Below, in pieces: positions 5,094 through 12,347 of a stretch of DNA of 12,347 nt; the stretch's first letter is position 1, and each line of letters starts with the position of its first letter. The translations under genes and the position numbers were made by a program. Below the pieces are notes generated by a model. That model ran no database searches. It worked only from the letters and a program-made list of their open reading frames with translations, and was not told where the DNA came from. The stretch is from a bacterium (GTDB lineage Bacteria; SM23-31; JAUVVT01): NCBI GenBank assembly GCA_030616165.1, contig JAUWXV010000101.1, forward strand, positions 1-12,347, in the 5' to 3' direction.

Positions 5094-6437
5094 TTATTTT
5101 AATATCACTCCCCATTCTGCAACGGTAAATCCTTCTCTTAAGAATTTTTTCACTTCTGGGAGATTTAAATTTTTCATACTGCTCGCAGGCAAAACATAAA
5201 ACCATAACCTTTTTATTGAATCCGGTTTGGGCGAGATTTCAAGAGAAAAATATTTATCAATTTCACTATCTACAATTGGATAAACTTCATAATACTTACC
5301 ATCAGGGAGATGAGTACTCCAGTATTCAATGAAATCATTAATCTCATTAATGTTAAAACCATATTCGTAAAGTATCTTTTCAAAAAAGGATATGATGTCT
5401 TTTTTCTCCACACACCAACCCCTCTTTAAGTTTTTTGGCTTTGTAATATCCCCCTCATAAAACAGATAATCATACTTTTCGTCTATCCTGCCGTTTTTCT
5501 GAACAAAAACATTCCAGCCATCATTATATTCAGGAATACTCTCTGTGATTTTTGAATTATTTTTTCTATTTAATTTTACTTTTACTGTTTTGTCTTTTTC
5601 TGGATAAAGGTAGATATTTGGCTTCTTTACTCCAACAAAATAAACTCCATAACTCTTTGGGAAAATATTTTTACTAATACTCCTGAATCCACTAAATATT
5701 TCTGATGTTGAAATATAAATACCCGTTTTAAATATTAACGACTTCTTTTCAGTTGTATATTCATACGAAGGCTTGCTAAAAATTTCATCATAAAGTGATA
5801 TATATGGAGTTATATATTTGTAGTTATACGATAAATTCAGTTCCACACTTGTTATTTTTGCATTAATTTTACGAACGCTGTTAGAAAAATAATAATCTGA
5901 ATACTTTCTTTTATAACTACCCACTGCAGTAATTGTAAAGTTTTTATATAATCTTGAAAGAGATGCTGAAAATGAATAATTCCTGAGAATATTGTTACTT
6001 TTAAAATTTCTCGAATAAGAAATTGCAGTATTGAACATAGAACTTGAATTACTTATTCCTGAACCCAAACTAAATGCAAAAAATGGATTTGACTCATACG
6101 TTGTAAAAAAAACCAACTTTGATTTACTTTTCAATCCATCATATAAATTTGAAATATTCAAATTAAAAAATAAGGGAATATTCTTAAAATTATATAAAAT
6201 ATTTGCTCCTATAGTTAAATCATAATAATTTCTGCCAACTACTGTAACTCTATTTGTTCTAAAATGATAATTTTCTCCATATACATAACCTAAATCTGTA
6301 TATAAATTCATCCAGTCTGGAATATTTAATAATTTATTTTCTTTTTCTGCCTTTATTTTTTCTTCAGCAAATGATTCCGGGAAAAAACATATATTTAAAC
6401 CAGCAATAACTAATAGATAAAAAATAAAATTTTTCAT
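5094..6437 (-). CDS. secreted protein: probable beta-barrel region plus C-terminal YLYP...EWG domain
   Basis: A 447-residue exported protein. Residues 1-24 form a signal peptide with likely signal peptidase I cleavage after SFA (22-24). Residues about 45-270 are rich in alternating aromatic/hydrophobic and polar residues (YYDLTIGANILYNFKNIPLFFNL, YSFSASLSRLYKNFTITAVGSY cores), with Asn/Ser-rich turns. That pattern fits about ten amphipathic strands of an outer-membrane barrel. From 271 a distinct domain begins with KKPNIYLYPEK. It continues with PEYNDGWNVFVQKNG, YLFYEGD (324-330), an Asn-rich NINEINDFIEYW segment (362-373) and ends with REGFTVAEWGVIL. I recognise these motifs from a widespread uncharacterised bacterial domain, usually found alone or at a C-terminus. 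The function is unknown. The gene heads the lipoprotein operon, and its upstream region has a palindrome. Confidence 0.75.
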   Translation of the reverse strand: MKNFIFYLLVIAGLNICFFPESFAEEKIKAEKENKLLNIPDWMNLYTDLGYVYGENYHFRTNRVTVVGRNYYDLTIGANILYNFKNIPLFFNLNISNLYDGLKSKSKLVFFTTYESNPFFAFSLGSGISNSSSMFNTAISYSRNFKSNNILRNYSFSASLSRLYKNFTITAVGSYKRKYSDYYFSNSVRKINAKITSVELNLSYNYKYITPYISLYDEIFSKPSYEYTTEKKSLIFKTGIYISTSEIFSGFRSISKNIFPKSYGVYFVGVKKPNIYLYPEKDKTVKVKLNRKNNSKITESIPEYNDGWNVFVQKNGRIDEKYDYLFYEGDITKPKNLKRGWCVEKKDIISFFEKILYEYGFNINEINDFIEYWSTHLPDGKYYEVYPIVDSEIDKYFSLEISPKPDSIKRLWFYVLPASSMKNLNLPEVKKFLREGFTVAEWGVILK

Positions 6438-6440
6438 AAT

Positions 6441-6514
6441 ATAACTCTATTTGAGATTACGTTAATTTTTAAATTTTCAACTTTTTTATAAAAAAAGTTG
6501 CATAAATAACTCTA
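6441..6514. repeat. 9-base direct repeat flanking the upstream palindrome
   Basis: ATAACTCTA occurs at 6441-6449 and again at 6506-6514, 65 bases apart, with ACGTTA sequences also present near both copies. The pair brackets the palindrome at 6478-6500 just upstream of the barrel/YLYP gene. It could be part of an operator arrangement. In AT-rich DNA a chance pair is not excluded. Confidence 0.35.
6478..6500. promoter_or_regulatory. perfect palindrome upstream of the secretory operon
   Basis: CAACTTTTTT (6478-6487) and AAAAAAGTTG (6491-6500) are perfect inverted copies separated by ATA. It lies 41-63 bases upstream of the ATG of the barrel/YLYP gene at 6437, where a regulator could bind, or it may form a hairpin in the 5' leader. 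Read on either strand it ends in GTTG rather than a T-run, so an intrinsic terminator is less likely. Confidence 0.45.
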
Positions 6515-6800
6515 CGTTACTTTCACTAAAGATATATTCTGAAAGTTCATAAAATTTGAATAATTATTTCAGATTTTTGAAAATTTTTTATTTAATAAAC
6601 TTTGTTAAATTTCATATAATTTTTGTTTTTAAATCATAATAACAAGTATAAATTATATAAAAATATGTTAATGGATACCTTTATTAAAAAAATTATTTTT
6701 TTGTATTCTGAAACCATAAAAAATTCTTTTGTTTTTGCGAAAAAATTGATATATTTATACACTAAATTAATAAATATTTAAACCAGATATAGAAATAAAA

Positions 6801-8087
6801 TTGGAAACTAAAGTTACAAACATAAGAAATAGTGAAAAGAGTATAGAGATAAAAATCCCCTATTCAGAAATCGAAGAAGATGAGAATGCTGTTTATGAAG
6901 AATACCGCAGAGAAGCAAAGATAGAGGGTTTCAGGAAAGGGAAAGCTCCGCTTTCTATGATTAAAAAGATGTTCGGAAAGACAATTGAAGGATATTTAAT
7001 TGAAAAACTGATTAATAAATATTACCGTGAAACAATAGAAAAAGAAAATATAAAACCAGTCAGTGAAGCAAAAGTACAAAACGTAAAATATAATAAAGAT
7101 GAAGGATTAAGTTTTATTGCGATTATTGAAGTGGAACCTTTATTTGAACTTGCCGTTCTTGATGACATGAAAGTTCAAAGGGAAACTAAAAAAATAACAG
7201 AAAATGAAATTAATAAAGAAACCGAAGGACTGAGATATGAATTTGGAACGAAAGAAAAATTTGAAGGTGAAGCACAAATAGGACATTACCTTCTTGTGGA
7301 TATACAACAACTTGATCCCAATACCAATCTTCCACTTATAGGAAAAAAACGGGAAAATTTGTATTTAAGAATTGGAGATAATATCCTCGGAAAAGATGTT
7401 GAAGAGCAATTAGTTGGCATAAGAATCGGTGAAAGTAGAGTCATTACTACTAATGTTAAGCAAGGTATGATTAAGGAAGGAATTAACAATCAAAATCAAG
7501 AAAATAGAACTGTGCATTATCTGTTTGAAGTTAAAAATATTGAAAAGATAATTCTTCCTGATTTAGATAACGAATTTGCCAAAGATGTAAATGAGAATTT
7601 AAATAATCTGGAGGATTTAAGAAAATATGTAAAGGAAATGCTCGAAGAGAGGGCAGACTTTGAATCCGACAAAAAGGTAAGAAAACAGATAGAAAATGAA
7701 ATCATAAGAAGGCATGGATTTGATATTCCAAATGGTATGATTGAATATTACCTCAATAATCTTCTAAAAGACATAAAAAAAGAGAGTCTTGAAAATGTTG
7801 ATGAAGAATATATAAAATCTAATTACCGCGATTTAGCAATTAGAAACATCAAATGGTATTGGATTAGAGAGAAGATAATCAAAGAAAATAACATCAAGGT
7901 TGAAGATTATGAAATAGATGAAAGGATAGAAGAAATTGCTAAAAGAAGCGGAATAAGCCCAGAAAAGGCACGCATTACCTTCAGGTCAAAAAAATCAAAA
8001 GAAGAAATAAAACAAGAAATACTTGAAGATAAACTTTTTAATTTTCTTTTAGAAAAAACACAGATAGAAAATGTAAGCATTTTATAA
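6801..8087 (+). CDS. tig: trigger factor, ribosome-associated chaperone
   Basis: Trigger factor binds the ribosome near the exit tunnel and shields nascent chains. The 428-residue product has the N-terminal ribosome-binding domain with the signature GFRKGKAP at 43-50, a PPIase/FKBP-like domain at about 155-247, and a long helical C-terminal arm domain at about 255-428, which is the normal architecture and length. The FKBP-like domain retains the strand framework (GHYLLVDI, LYLRIGDN, QLVGIRIGESRV) but lacks the aromatic residues usual around the 'GxFIPGFE' part, so prolyl isomerase activity may be weak or absent. It starts with TTG at 6801. The upstream in-frame codons lead to a TAA at 6771-6773 without any ATG, and the N-terminal sequence begins where relatives begin. 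It is followed by clpP 56 bases later, the classical neighbour. Confidence 0.93.
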   Translation: METKVTNIRNSEKSIEIKIPYSEIEEDENAVYEEYRREAKIEGFRKGKAPLSMIKKMFGKTIEGYLIEKLINKYYRETIEKENIKPVSEAKVQNVKYNKDEGLSFIAIIEVEPLFELAVLDDMKVQRETKKITENEINKETEGLRYEFGTKEKFEGEAQIGHYLLVDIQQLDPNTNLPLIGKKRENLYLRIGDNILGKDVEEQLVGIRIGESRVITTNVKQGMIKEGINNQNQENRTVHYLFEVKNIEKIILPDLDNEFAKDVNENLNNLEDLRKYVKEMLEERADFESDKKVRKQIENEIIRRHGFDIPNGMIEYYLNNLLKDIKKESLENVDEEYIKSNYRDLAIRNIKWYWIREKIIKENNIKVEDYEIDERIEEIAKRSGISPEKARITFRSKKSKEEIKQEILEDKLFNFLLEKTQIENVSIL

Positions 8088-8131
8088 AAATTATATAAAA
8101 ATAAAAAATATTATTAAATTAAATTTTTAAC

Positions 8132-8140
8132 AGAGGTGAG
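8132..8140 (+). promoter_or_regulatory. ribosome binding site of clpP
   Basis: AGAGGTGAG precedes the clpP ATG at 8144 with three bases between. It is one of the few good Shine-Dalgarno sequences in this window and fixes the start. Confidence 0.7.
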
Positions 8141-8143
8141 AAA

Positions 8144-8746
8144 ATGAATTTAGTTCCTATTGTTATTGAACAAACCGGGAGGGGAGAACGTGCTTATGAT
8201 ATATACTCTCGTTTATTAAAGGAGCGAATAGTATTTCTTGGAGTTCCGATAGAGGATTCCATAGCAAGCCTGATAATCGCCCAGATGCTTTTTTTAGAGG
8301 CAGACGACCCTGACAAAGATATATATTTATACATAAATACACCTGGCGGGAATGTATCATCAGGACTTGCAGTTTACGATACTATACAATATATCAAACC
8401 CGATGTTGCAACAATATGTATGGGACAGGCATCAAGCCTGGGGGCTGTTCTTCTTGCTGCTGGTGCAAAAAGCAAACGCTCTGCTTTACCACATTCCAGG
8501 ATTATGATTCATCAGCCCTGGGGGGGACTTCAAGGACAGGTCACCGATATTGAAATTCACACCAAGGAACTAGTAACATTAAGGGGAAAAATAAATAATA
8601 TACTGGCAACTCATACGGGCCAGCAAATCGAGAAAATCGCTAAAGACACTGACCGAAACTTCTTTATGTCTCCAGAAGCCGCAAAAGAGTATGGAATTAT
8701 TGACGAAGTTATATTTAAAAAGAAATCCCTTGAAACAAAAAAGTAG
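8144..8746 (+). CDS. clpP: ATP-dependent Clp protease proteolytic subunit
   Basis: ClpP forms a tetradecameric barrel that degrades proteins threaded in by ClpX or ClpA/C. The 200-residue product is normal in length. It shows the N-terminal axial segment ([23 protein letters not shown] core), [10 protein letters not shown] (60-69), the nucleophile in GQASSLGA with catalytic Ser98, [12 protein letters not shown] with catalytic His123, and the DTDRNFFMS segment. In the last, the catalytic aspartate of most ClpPs (D172 in the same numbering, T-D-R-D) is replaced by Asn172, read directly from the AAC codon. A similar Asn is known in Listeria ClpP1, where activity is altered, so reduced activity or dependence on a partner is possible but not shown. 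It lies between tig and clpX; clpX starts 14 bases after its stop. Confidence 0.95.
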   Translation: MNLVPIVIEQTGRGERAYDIYSRLLKERIVFLGVPIEDSIASLIIAQMLFLEADDPDKDIYLYINTPGGNVSSGLAVYDTIQYIKPDVATICMGQASSLGAVLLAAGAKSKRSALPHSRIMIHQPWGGLQGQVTDIEIHTKELVTLRGKINNILATHTGQQIEKIAKDTDRNFFMSPEAAKEYGIIDEVIFKKKSLETKK

Positions 8747-8760
8747 CCGGAGAATAATTT

Positions 8761-10008
8761 ATGAAAAAAACTATCAATCGAAAAAGAGGAGTATGCTGTT
8801 CATTTTGTGGCAAGTCTCCCGGAAAAACTAACTTCATTATTTCGGGTCCGGATGTATATATATGTGATGAATGCGTTTTTAATGCAAAGGAGCTCATAAA
8901 AAATAATTTTACAACACGAACTACTTCAAGAAGAAAAATTCTCAAACCTGCCCTTATAAAAAAAGAAATTGATTCATACGTTATTGGACAAGAGCAGGCA
9001 AAAAAAATCTTATCTGTTGCGGTGTATTCTCATTATAAAAGGATAAATTCAGGAATACTTATGGATGACGATGTTGAGATAGAAAAGAGTAATATACTTC
9101 TTATAGGACCCACAGGGACCGGAAAAACACTTCTTGCGAGGACATTATCGAGATTCCTTCAGGTTCCGTTTTCTATATCGGATGCTACTGCATTAACCGA
9201 AGCAGGATACGTCGGAGAAGATGTTGAAAACATACTTGTTCGTCTCCTCCAAGCAGCAGATTATGACCTCAAAAAGGCAGAAAGGGGAATTGTATATATC
9301 GATGAATTCGACAAAATTGCCAGAAAAGAAGCAAATGTATCTATAACAAGAGACGTTTCTGGAGAGGGTGTCCAGCAGGCTCTCCTTAAAATATTTGAAG
9401 GCACAGTTTCAAGTATCCCCCCCAAAGGGGGCAGGAAACATCCAGAACAGAGTTTCATAAATATTAATACCAAAAACATACTATTTATATGTGGCGGAAC
9501 GTTTGAAGGACTCGACGAAATTATTCTAAAGAGGATAGGAGAAGGTTCTATAGGTTTCAAATCTATCCCAAAATCAAAAAGATACTCCAATATCGGGGAG
9601 ATTTTAAAACAAGTTCAGCCAGAAGACCTTTTAAAATTCGGTCTTATTCCTGAAATTGTTGGAAGACTTCCAGTAGTGGCTGCCCTTGATGATTTAGATA
9701 AAAAAGTTCTTCTGGATATTTTATCCAAACCTAAAAATGCTATTCTGAAGCAGTATAAAAAACTTTTTGAAATCGAAGGCATTAAATTAAAATTTACTGA
9801 TGATGTACTGAATGAAATAACCGATATTACTATGAAAAGAAAAATGGGTGCACGAGGTCTGCGCTCAGTAATAGAAGACATTATGCTTGATATTATGTTC
9901 AAAACCCCTTCGATGAAGGGAGTTAAAGAATGTGTTATAAATAAAGATGTTCTTATTAACAAAGCAGAGCCTGTTTTTGTATTAAAAAGAATTAAAAAAG
10001 GTGCTTAA
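8761..10008 (+). CDS. clpX: ATP-dependent Clp protease ATP-binding subunit ClpX
   Basis: ClpX is the hexameric AAA+ unfoldase that recognises tagged substrates and feeds ClpP. The 415-residue sequence is complete. It has an N-terminal zinc-binding domain with Cys13, 16, 35 and 38, Walker A GPTGTGKT (116-123), pore loop GYVG (149-152), Walker B IVYIDE (177-182), the RKH loop (225-227), the ClpP-docking IGF loop (264-266), the arginine finger region PEIVGRLP with Arg302, and sensor 2 GARGLR (363-368). The N-terminus before the zinc motif is short and basic. GGAG at 8749-8752 lies 8 bases before the ATG. It follows clpP by 14 bases in one transcript. The intact IGF loop shows it is built to dock on ClpP, which argues that the Asn172 ClpP is still part of a working complex. 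Confidence 0.97.
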   Translation: MKKTINRKRGVCCSFCGKSPGKTNFIISGPDVYICDECVFNAKELIKNNFTTRTTSRRKILKPALIKKEIDSYVIGQEQAKKILSVAVYSHYKRINSGILMDDDVEIEKSNILLIGPTGTGKTLLARTLSRFLQVPFSISDATALTEAGYVGEDVENILVRLLQAADYDLKKAERGIVYIDEFDKIARKEANVSITRDVSGEGVQQALLKIFEGTVSSIPPKGGRKHPEQSFININTKNILFICGGTFEGLDEIILKRIGEGSIGFKSIPKSKRYSNIGEILKQVQPEDLLKFGLIPEIVGRLPVVAALDDLDKKVLLDILSKPKNAILKQYKKLFEIEGIKLKFTDDVLNEITDITMKRKMGARGLRSVIEDIMLDIMFKTPSMKGVKECVINKDVLINKAEPVFVLKRIKKGA

Positions 10009-10091
10009 TAAAATATATTTTCTTGCTTATCTCATTAAACTTATTTGCAAAGACAATATTTGCTCTTAAACATATCAATAGTTTTTAGACA

Positions 10092-10676
10092 ATGCATATT
10101 GAGAAAGTTGAATTTCTTAAAAGTGTGTTTGATACTTCTTCGTTTCCTAAAAAAGTACTCCCCTCGGTTGCATTCGCGGGAAGGTCTAATGTTGGAAAAT
10201 CTTCGGTTATAAATCGCCTTCTTAGAAGAAAAGGTATAGCAAAAATCAGTTCAAAACCGGGAAAGACGATATGTATTAATTATTATATTGTCAACAATAA
10301 ATATTACTTTGTTGACCTTCCGGGATACGGTTACTCAAAAGTCCCTAAAAAAATGCAGAAAAATTGGAAATATCTTATAGAAAGTTTTATAAAAAACAAT
10401 GAACAACTTAAATGTGTTGTTATTATAATTGATATTCGGATAGGAATTGATGCTAAAGATGAAATGTTGATAGATTGGTTGTCATTAGTTAAAATCCCTT
10501 ATATAGTTGTAGCAACGAAGTGTGATAAAATATCAAACATAAATATCAATAAAAATATAGAAACGATTAGAAGGGACTTAGCGGATACAATCCCTCTAAT
10601 TCCCTTTTCTTCGCTTAATGACCGATGGACATCTACTCTTTGTGGAGAAATAGATAAATACCTAATTGTTTCGTAG
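10092..10676 (+). CDS. engB: ribosome biogenesis GTP-binding protein EngB/YsxC (YihA family)
   Basis: A small TRAFAC-class GTPase needed for large ribosomal subunit assembly. The 194 residues carry G1 GRSNVGKS (30-37), the G2 threonine in SSKPGKT (T59), G3 DLPGYG (75-80), G4 TKCD (142-145, the TKxD form usual in this family), and a G5-like PFSSLN near residue 172. The length is typical (about 190-210). It begins MHIEKVEFLKS, as relatives do, supporting the ATG at 10092, although no strong ribosome binding site is visible. It follows clpX after an 83-base spacer. In many Gram-negative bacteria lon lies between the two; here it does not. Whether it shares the Clp transcript cannot be told. Confidence 0.94.
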   Translation: MHIEKVEFLKSVFDTSSFPKKVLPSVAFAGRSNVGKSSVINRLLRRKGIAKISSKPGKTICINYYIVNNKYYFVDLPGYGYSKVPKKMQKNWKYLIESFIKNNEQLKCVVIIIDIRIGIDAKDEMLIDWLSLVKIPYIVVATKCDKISNININKNIETIRRDLADTIPLIPFSSLNDRWTSTLCGEIDKYLIVS

Positions 10677-10797
10677 ATATTTTCAATGAGTGAATTGCTG
10701 TTAAAAAGCCTTAAACGAATTAAAATGATAAGCCAAATTATTAATTGAATTTGCCACATGATTAATTAAATGTCAACATTCTGAAAAGATTAATAAA

Positions 10798-10805
10798 AAA
10801 GGAGG
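10798..10805 (+). promoter_or_regulatory. strong Shine-Dalgarno of trpB2
   Basis: AAAGGAGG lies 4 bases before the ATG at 10810 and is close to the ideal anti-16S sequence, in contrast to most genes here. It suggests efficient translation and confirms the start. The 133-base spacer after engB (10677-10809) is AT-rich and presumably holds the promoter, but no clear -35/-10 pair stands out. Confidence 0.65.
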
Positions 10806-10809
10806 AAAT

Positions 10810-12171
10810 ATGGAAGAAACAAGAATAATGCTTTCTGAAAAAGAGATGCCGCAGCAGTGGTATAATATACTCCCCGACCTTCCTGAACCGCTGTCACCCC
10901 CTATCAATCCGGGGACTGGCGAACCAATAGGACCGGAAGACCTTGCTCCAATCTTTCCAATGGAACTAATAAAACAAGAGGTCAGTCAAGAACGTTGGAT
11001 TGAAATACCAGATGAAATTCAAAGAATATACAGATTATGGCGTCCTTCACCACTATATCGTGCACATAGACTTGAAAAAGAATTAGGCACTCCCGCAAGA
11101 ATTTATTATAAAAACGAAAGTTTCAGCCCTCCAGGAAGTCATAAACCAAACACGGCAATTGCTCAAGCCTATTATAACAAGCAGGAGGGTGTAGAGAGGA
11201 TATGCACCGAGACCGGTGCTGGTCAATGGGGGAGTGCTCTTTCCTTCGGTTGCTGTCTTTTCGGGCTAAAATGCACGGTTTATATGGTTCGTATTAGTTA
11301 TGAACAAAAACCCTACCGAAAAATGTTGATGCAGTCCTGGGGAGCAGAAGTTTATCCATCACCGACAAATATGACAAAATCTGGGCAATCTATTTTAGAA
11401 AAAGACCCCGAATCTCCCGGCAGTCTTGGTATTGCAATTTCGGAAGCAGTAGAGGATGCAGCAACCCACGAAGAAGCGAAGTATTCTCTGGGAAGTGTGT
11501 TAAACCATGTTCTTCTCCATCAAACCATTGTTGGTCTTGAACTGAAAGAACAACTTAAATTAGCAGGTGAGGAACTGGATGCTCTTTTTGGATGTGTTGG
11601 GGGAGGTTCTAACTTTGCAGGTCAATCCTACCCATTTGTGAAGGATAAAATGGACGGAAAGGATATTGATTTAATTGCTTGCGAGCCAAAAGCCTGTCCG
11701 ACTCTGACACGCGGATTATATCGCTATGACCATGGAGATACTGCAGGATTGACACCTCTAATGAAAATGTACACACTTGGTCACAGTTTTGTTCCTCCAC
11801 CAATTCATGCTGGAGGGCTCAGATACCATGGAGATGCCCCAACACTCTGTCTGCTCGTTGACAAAGGAATTATCGAACCACGCGCTTACCACCAGAATGA
11901 AGTATTCGAAGCAGCACTTAAATTTGCACGCACCGAGGGAAGTCTCTGCGCTCCTGAAACCGCGCACTGCATTAAAGGAGCCATCGATGAAGCTGTGAAG
12001 TGTAAAGAGATTGGTGAAGAAAAATGTATTGTAATAGCATACAGCGGTCATGGTTTCTTTGACCTGGGTGCATACGAAAAATATCTTGCGAATCAACTTG
12101 AAGATTATGAATATCCTGAAGAATTGATTAAACAAGCATTATCTGAACTCCCAGAAATTAAAGATGCTTAA
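10810..12171 (+). CDS. trpB2: tryptophan synthase beta chain, TrpB2 type
   Basis: A pyridoxal-phosphate enzyme of the beta-replacement family that joins indole and L-serine to give tryptophan. The 453-residue length and long N-terminal region (about 70 residues, [18 protein letters not shown]) are typical of the TrpB2 branch rather than TrpB1 (about 400). It has [27 protein letters not shown] (78-104 region), GSHKPNTA with the PLP lysine at 112, [11 protein letters not shown] with the catalytic Glu134, the [20 protein letters not shown] block, [15 protein letters not shown], the phosphate-binding GGGSN (264-268), and the late SGHG loop. No trpA or other trp genes are in view. TrpB2 enzymes often work alone or only loosely with TrpA, so indole salvage is plausible but not demonstrated. 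Hairpins follow the stop. Confidence 0.93.
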   Translation: MEETRIMLSEKEMPQQWYNILPDLPEPLSPPINPGTGEPIGPEDLAPIFPMELIKQEVSQERWIEIPDEIQRIYRLWRPSPLYRAHRLEKELGTPARIYYKNESFSPPGSHKPNTAIAQAYYNKQEGVERICTETGAGQWGSALSFGCCLFGLKCTVYMVRISYEQKPYRKMLMQSWGAEVYPSPTNMTKSGQSILEKDPESPGSLGIAISEAVEDAATHEEAKYSLGSVLNHVLLHQTIVGLELKEQLKLAGEELDALFGCVGGGSNFAGQSYPFVKDKMDGKDIDLIACEPKACPTLTRGLYRYDHGDTAGLTPLMKMYTLGHSFVPPPIHAGGLRYHGDAPTLCLLVDKGIIEPRAYHQNEVFEAALKFARTEGSLCAPETAHCIKGAIDEAVKCKEIGEEKCIVIAYSGHGFFDLGAYEKYLANQLEDYEYPEELIKQALSELPEIKDA

Positions 12172-12216
12172 AGATTCTGCTTAACCTTTGTAATTTTTGT
12201 TTTTTCATTAAATCTT

Positions 12217-12242
12217 CTACTTTCTTTTGAAAAAGAAAGTAG
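12217..12242. terminator. 10-bp hairpin after trpB2
   Basis: CTACTTTCTT (12217-12226) pairs perfectly with AAGAAAGTAG (12233-12242) over the loop TTGAAA. It lies 45 bases after the trpB2 stop and could end its transcript. What follows is A-rich (CAAAGAAAAC), so on the plus strand it lacks a U-tract; the strand of action is uncertain. The stem is purine/pyrimidine-segregated and resembles dispersed intergenic hairpins. Confidence 0.4.
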
Positions 12243-12266
12243 CAAAGAAAACTTTAAATTATTTCT

Positions 12267-12294
12267 AATTCATCCCGCTTAATCGGGATGAATT
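12267..12294. repeat. 11-bp palindrome with CCCG/CGGG core after trpB2
   Basis: AATTCATCCCG (12267-12277) and CGGGATGAATT (12284-12294) are perfect inverted copies around CTTAAT. It is the most G+C-rich stem in the spacer. No T-run follows on either side, so it is better described as a palindromic intergenic element or a processing/stability hairpin than an intrinsic terminator. It is 24 bases after the previous hairpin. Confidence 0.5.
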
Positions 12295-12316
12295 CGAAAT
12301 GCTTGTGTCTCTCAAC

Positions 12317-12332
12317 TGCTAGTGAAATAGCA
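12317..12332 (+). terminator. weak terminator-like hairpin at the window end
   Basis: TGCTA (12317-12321) and TAGCA (12328-12332) pair over GTGAAA and are followed by CTTATTTTT. The short stem makes this a weak candidate, but it is the only one of the three hairpins here with a T-rich tail on the plus strand. Confidence 0.3.
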
Positions 12333-12347
12333 CTTATTTTTAATACT

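Larger units (their letters stand above)
6438..6800. other. divergent intergenic region between the secretory operon and tig
   Basis: Apart from the palindrome and direct repeat near the left side, this is very AT-rich DNA with no coding frame. It must contain the divergent promoters of the barrel/YLYP operon (leftward) and of tig (rightward). A TTGATA at 6746-6751 is a possible -35 for tig, but no convincing -10 sits 16-18 bases after it. Several TATAAAT-like strings around 6640-6665 are candidates that cannot be ranked by eye. Confidence 0.45.

Noticed and set aside
9261-9962. Two minus-strand frames of 109 and 115 codons opposite clpX
   Set aside because: They are the complements of conserved AAA+ coding sequence and show no protein-like features of their own.
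8144-10008. An inactive ClpXP because of the ClpP Asn172
   Set aside because: Ser98, His123 and the ClpX IGF docking loop are all intact, and Asn at this site is known in another functional ClpP, so loss of function cannot be concluded.
11777-11998. A 73-codon plus-strand frame inside trpB2
   Set aside because: It lies wholly inside a well-conserved enzyme gene in another frame and has no independent start signals.

Overview
The window is AT-rich (by eye well under 40% G+C, with intergenic stretches close to pure A/T) and reads as the chromosome of a bacterium with an outer membrane. Three things point that way: an anhydro-N-acetylmuramic acid kinase (murein recycling), a signal-peptide protein with a probable beta-barrel region, and two lipoproteins with twin-arginine (Tat) leaders. 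TrpB2-type tryptophan synthase beta, an AATCYGTGN 9-mer triplet and TTTGACATTTGGATTTTGA-type spacer repeats are things I associate with uncultured bacterial lineages. I cannot assign a phylum from the sequence alone.

Layout, left to right. Positions 1-362 hold no gene; they contain degenerate repeats and an extended -10 promoter. Positions 363-2240 (+) are a tight three-gene unit: a DUF3467 protein, an unrecognised 115-aa protein, and anmK. Positions 2241-4064 are sparsely coded, with a small GspE-N-terminal-like helical-repeat protein (2466-2849, +), a minimal class I SAM-dependent methyltransferase (3206-3742, +) and long AT-rich spacers carrying inverted repeats, a 12-bp-stem palindrome and the 9-mer repeat. 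Positions 6437-4012 (-) form a secretory operon: a signal-peptide protein with a probable beta-barrel half and a C-terminal 'YLYP...EWG' domain, then a PrcB-domain lipoprotein, a BsuPI-domain lipoprotein, and a 10-codon vestige that begins with the same leader. The leaders of the two lipoproteins and the vestige are almost identical at DNA level, although the mature domains belong to different families.

Positions 6438-6800 are a divergent intergenic region with a perfect 10-bp palindrome. Positions 6801-10676 (+) carry the conserved proteostasis block tig-clpP-clpX followed by engB: nascent-chain chaperone, Clp protease and its unfoldase, then a ribosome-assembly GTPase. No lon lies between clpX and engB. 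ClpP has Asn at the position of the catalytic Asp. A trpB2 gene with a strong ribosome binding site follows (10810-12171, +), then two or three hairpins up to the window end.

Most genes are ordinary. The most unusual items are the reused Tat-lipoprotein leader with its truncated third copy, the barrel-plus-YLYP fusion that heads that operon, and the Asn-for-Asp change in ClpP. I found no CRISPR array, tRNA, rRNA, transposase or obvious phage or defence system.
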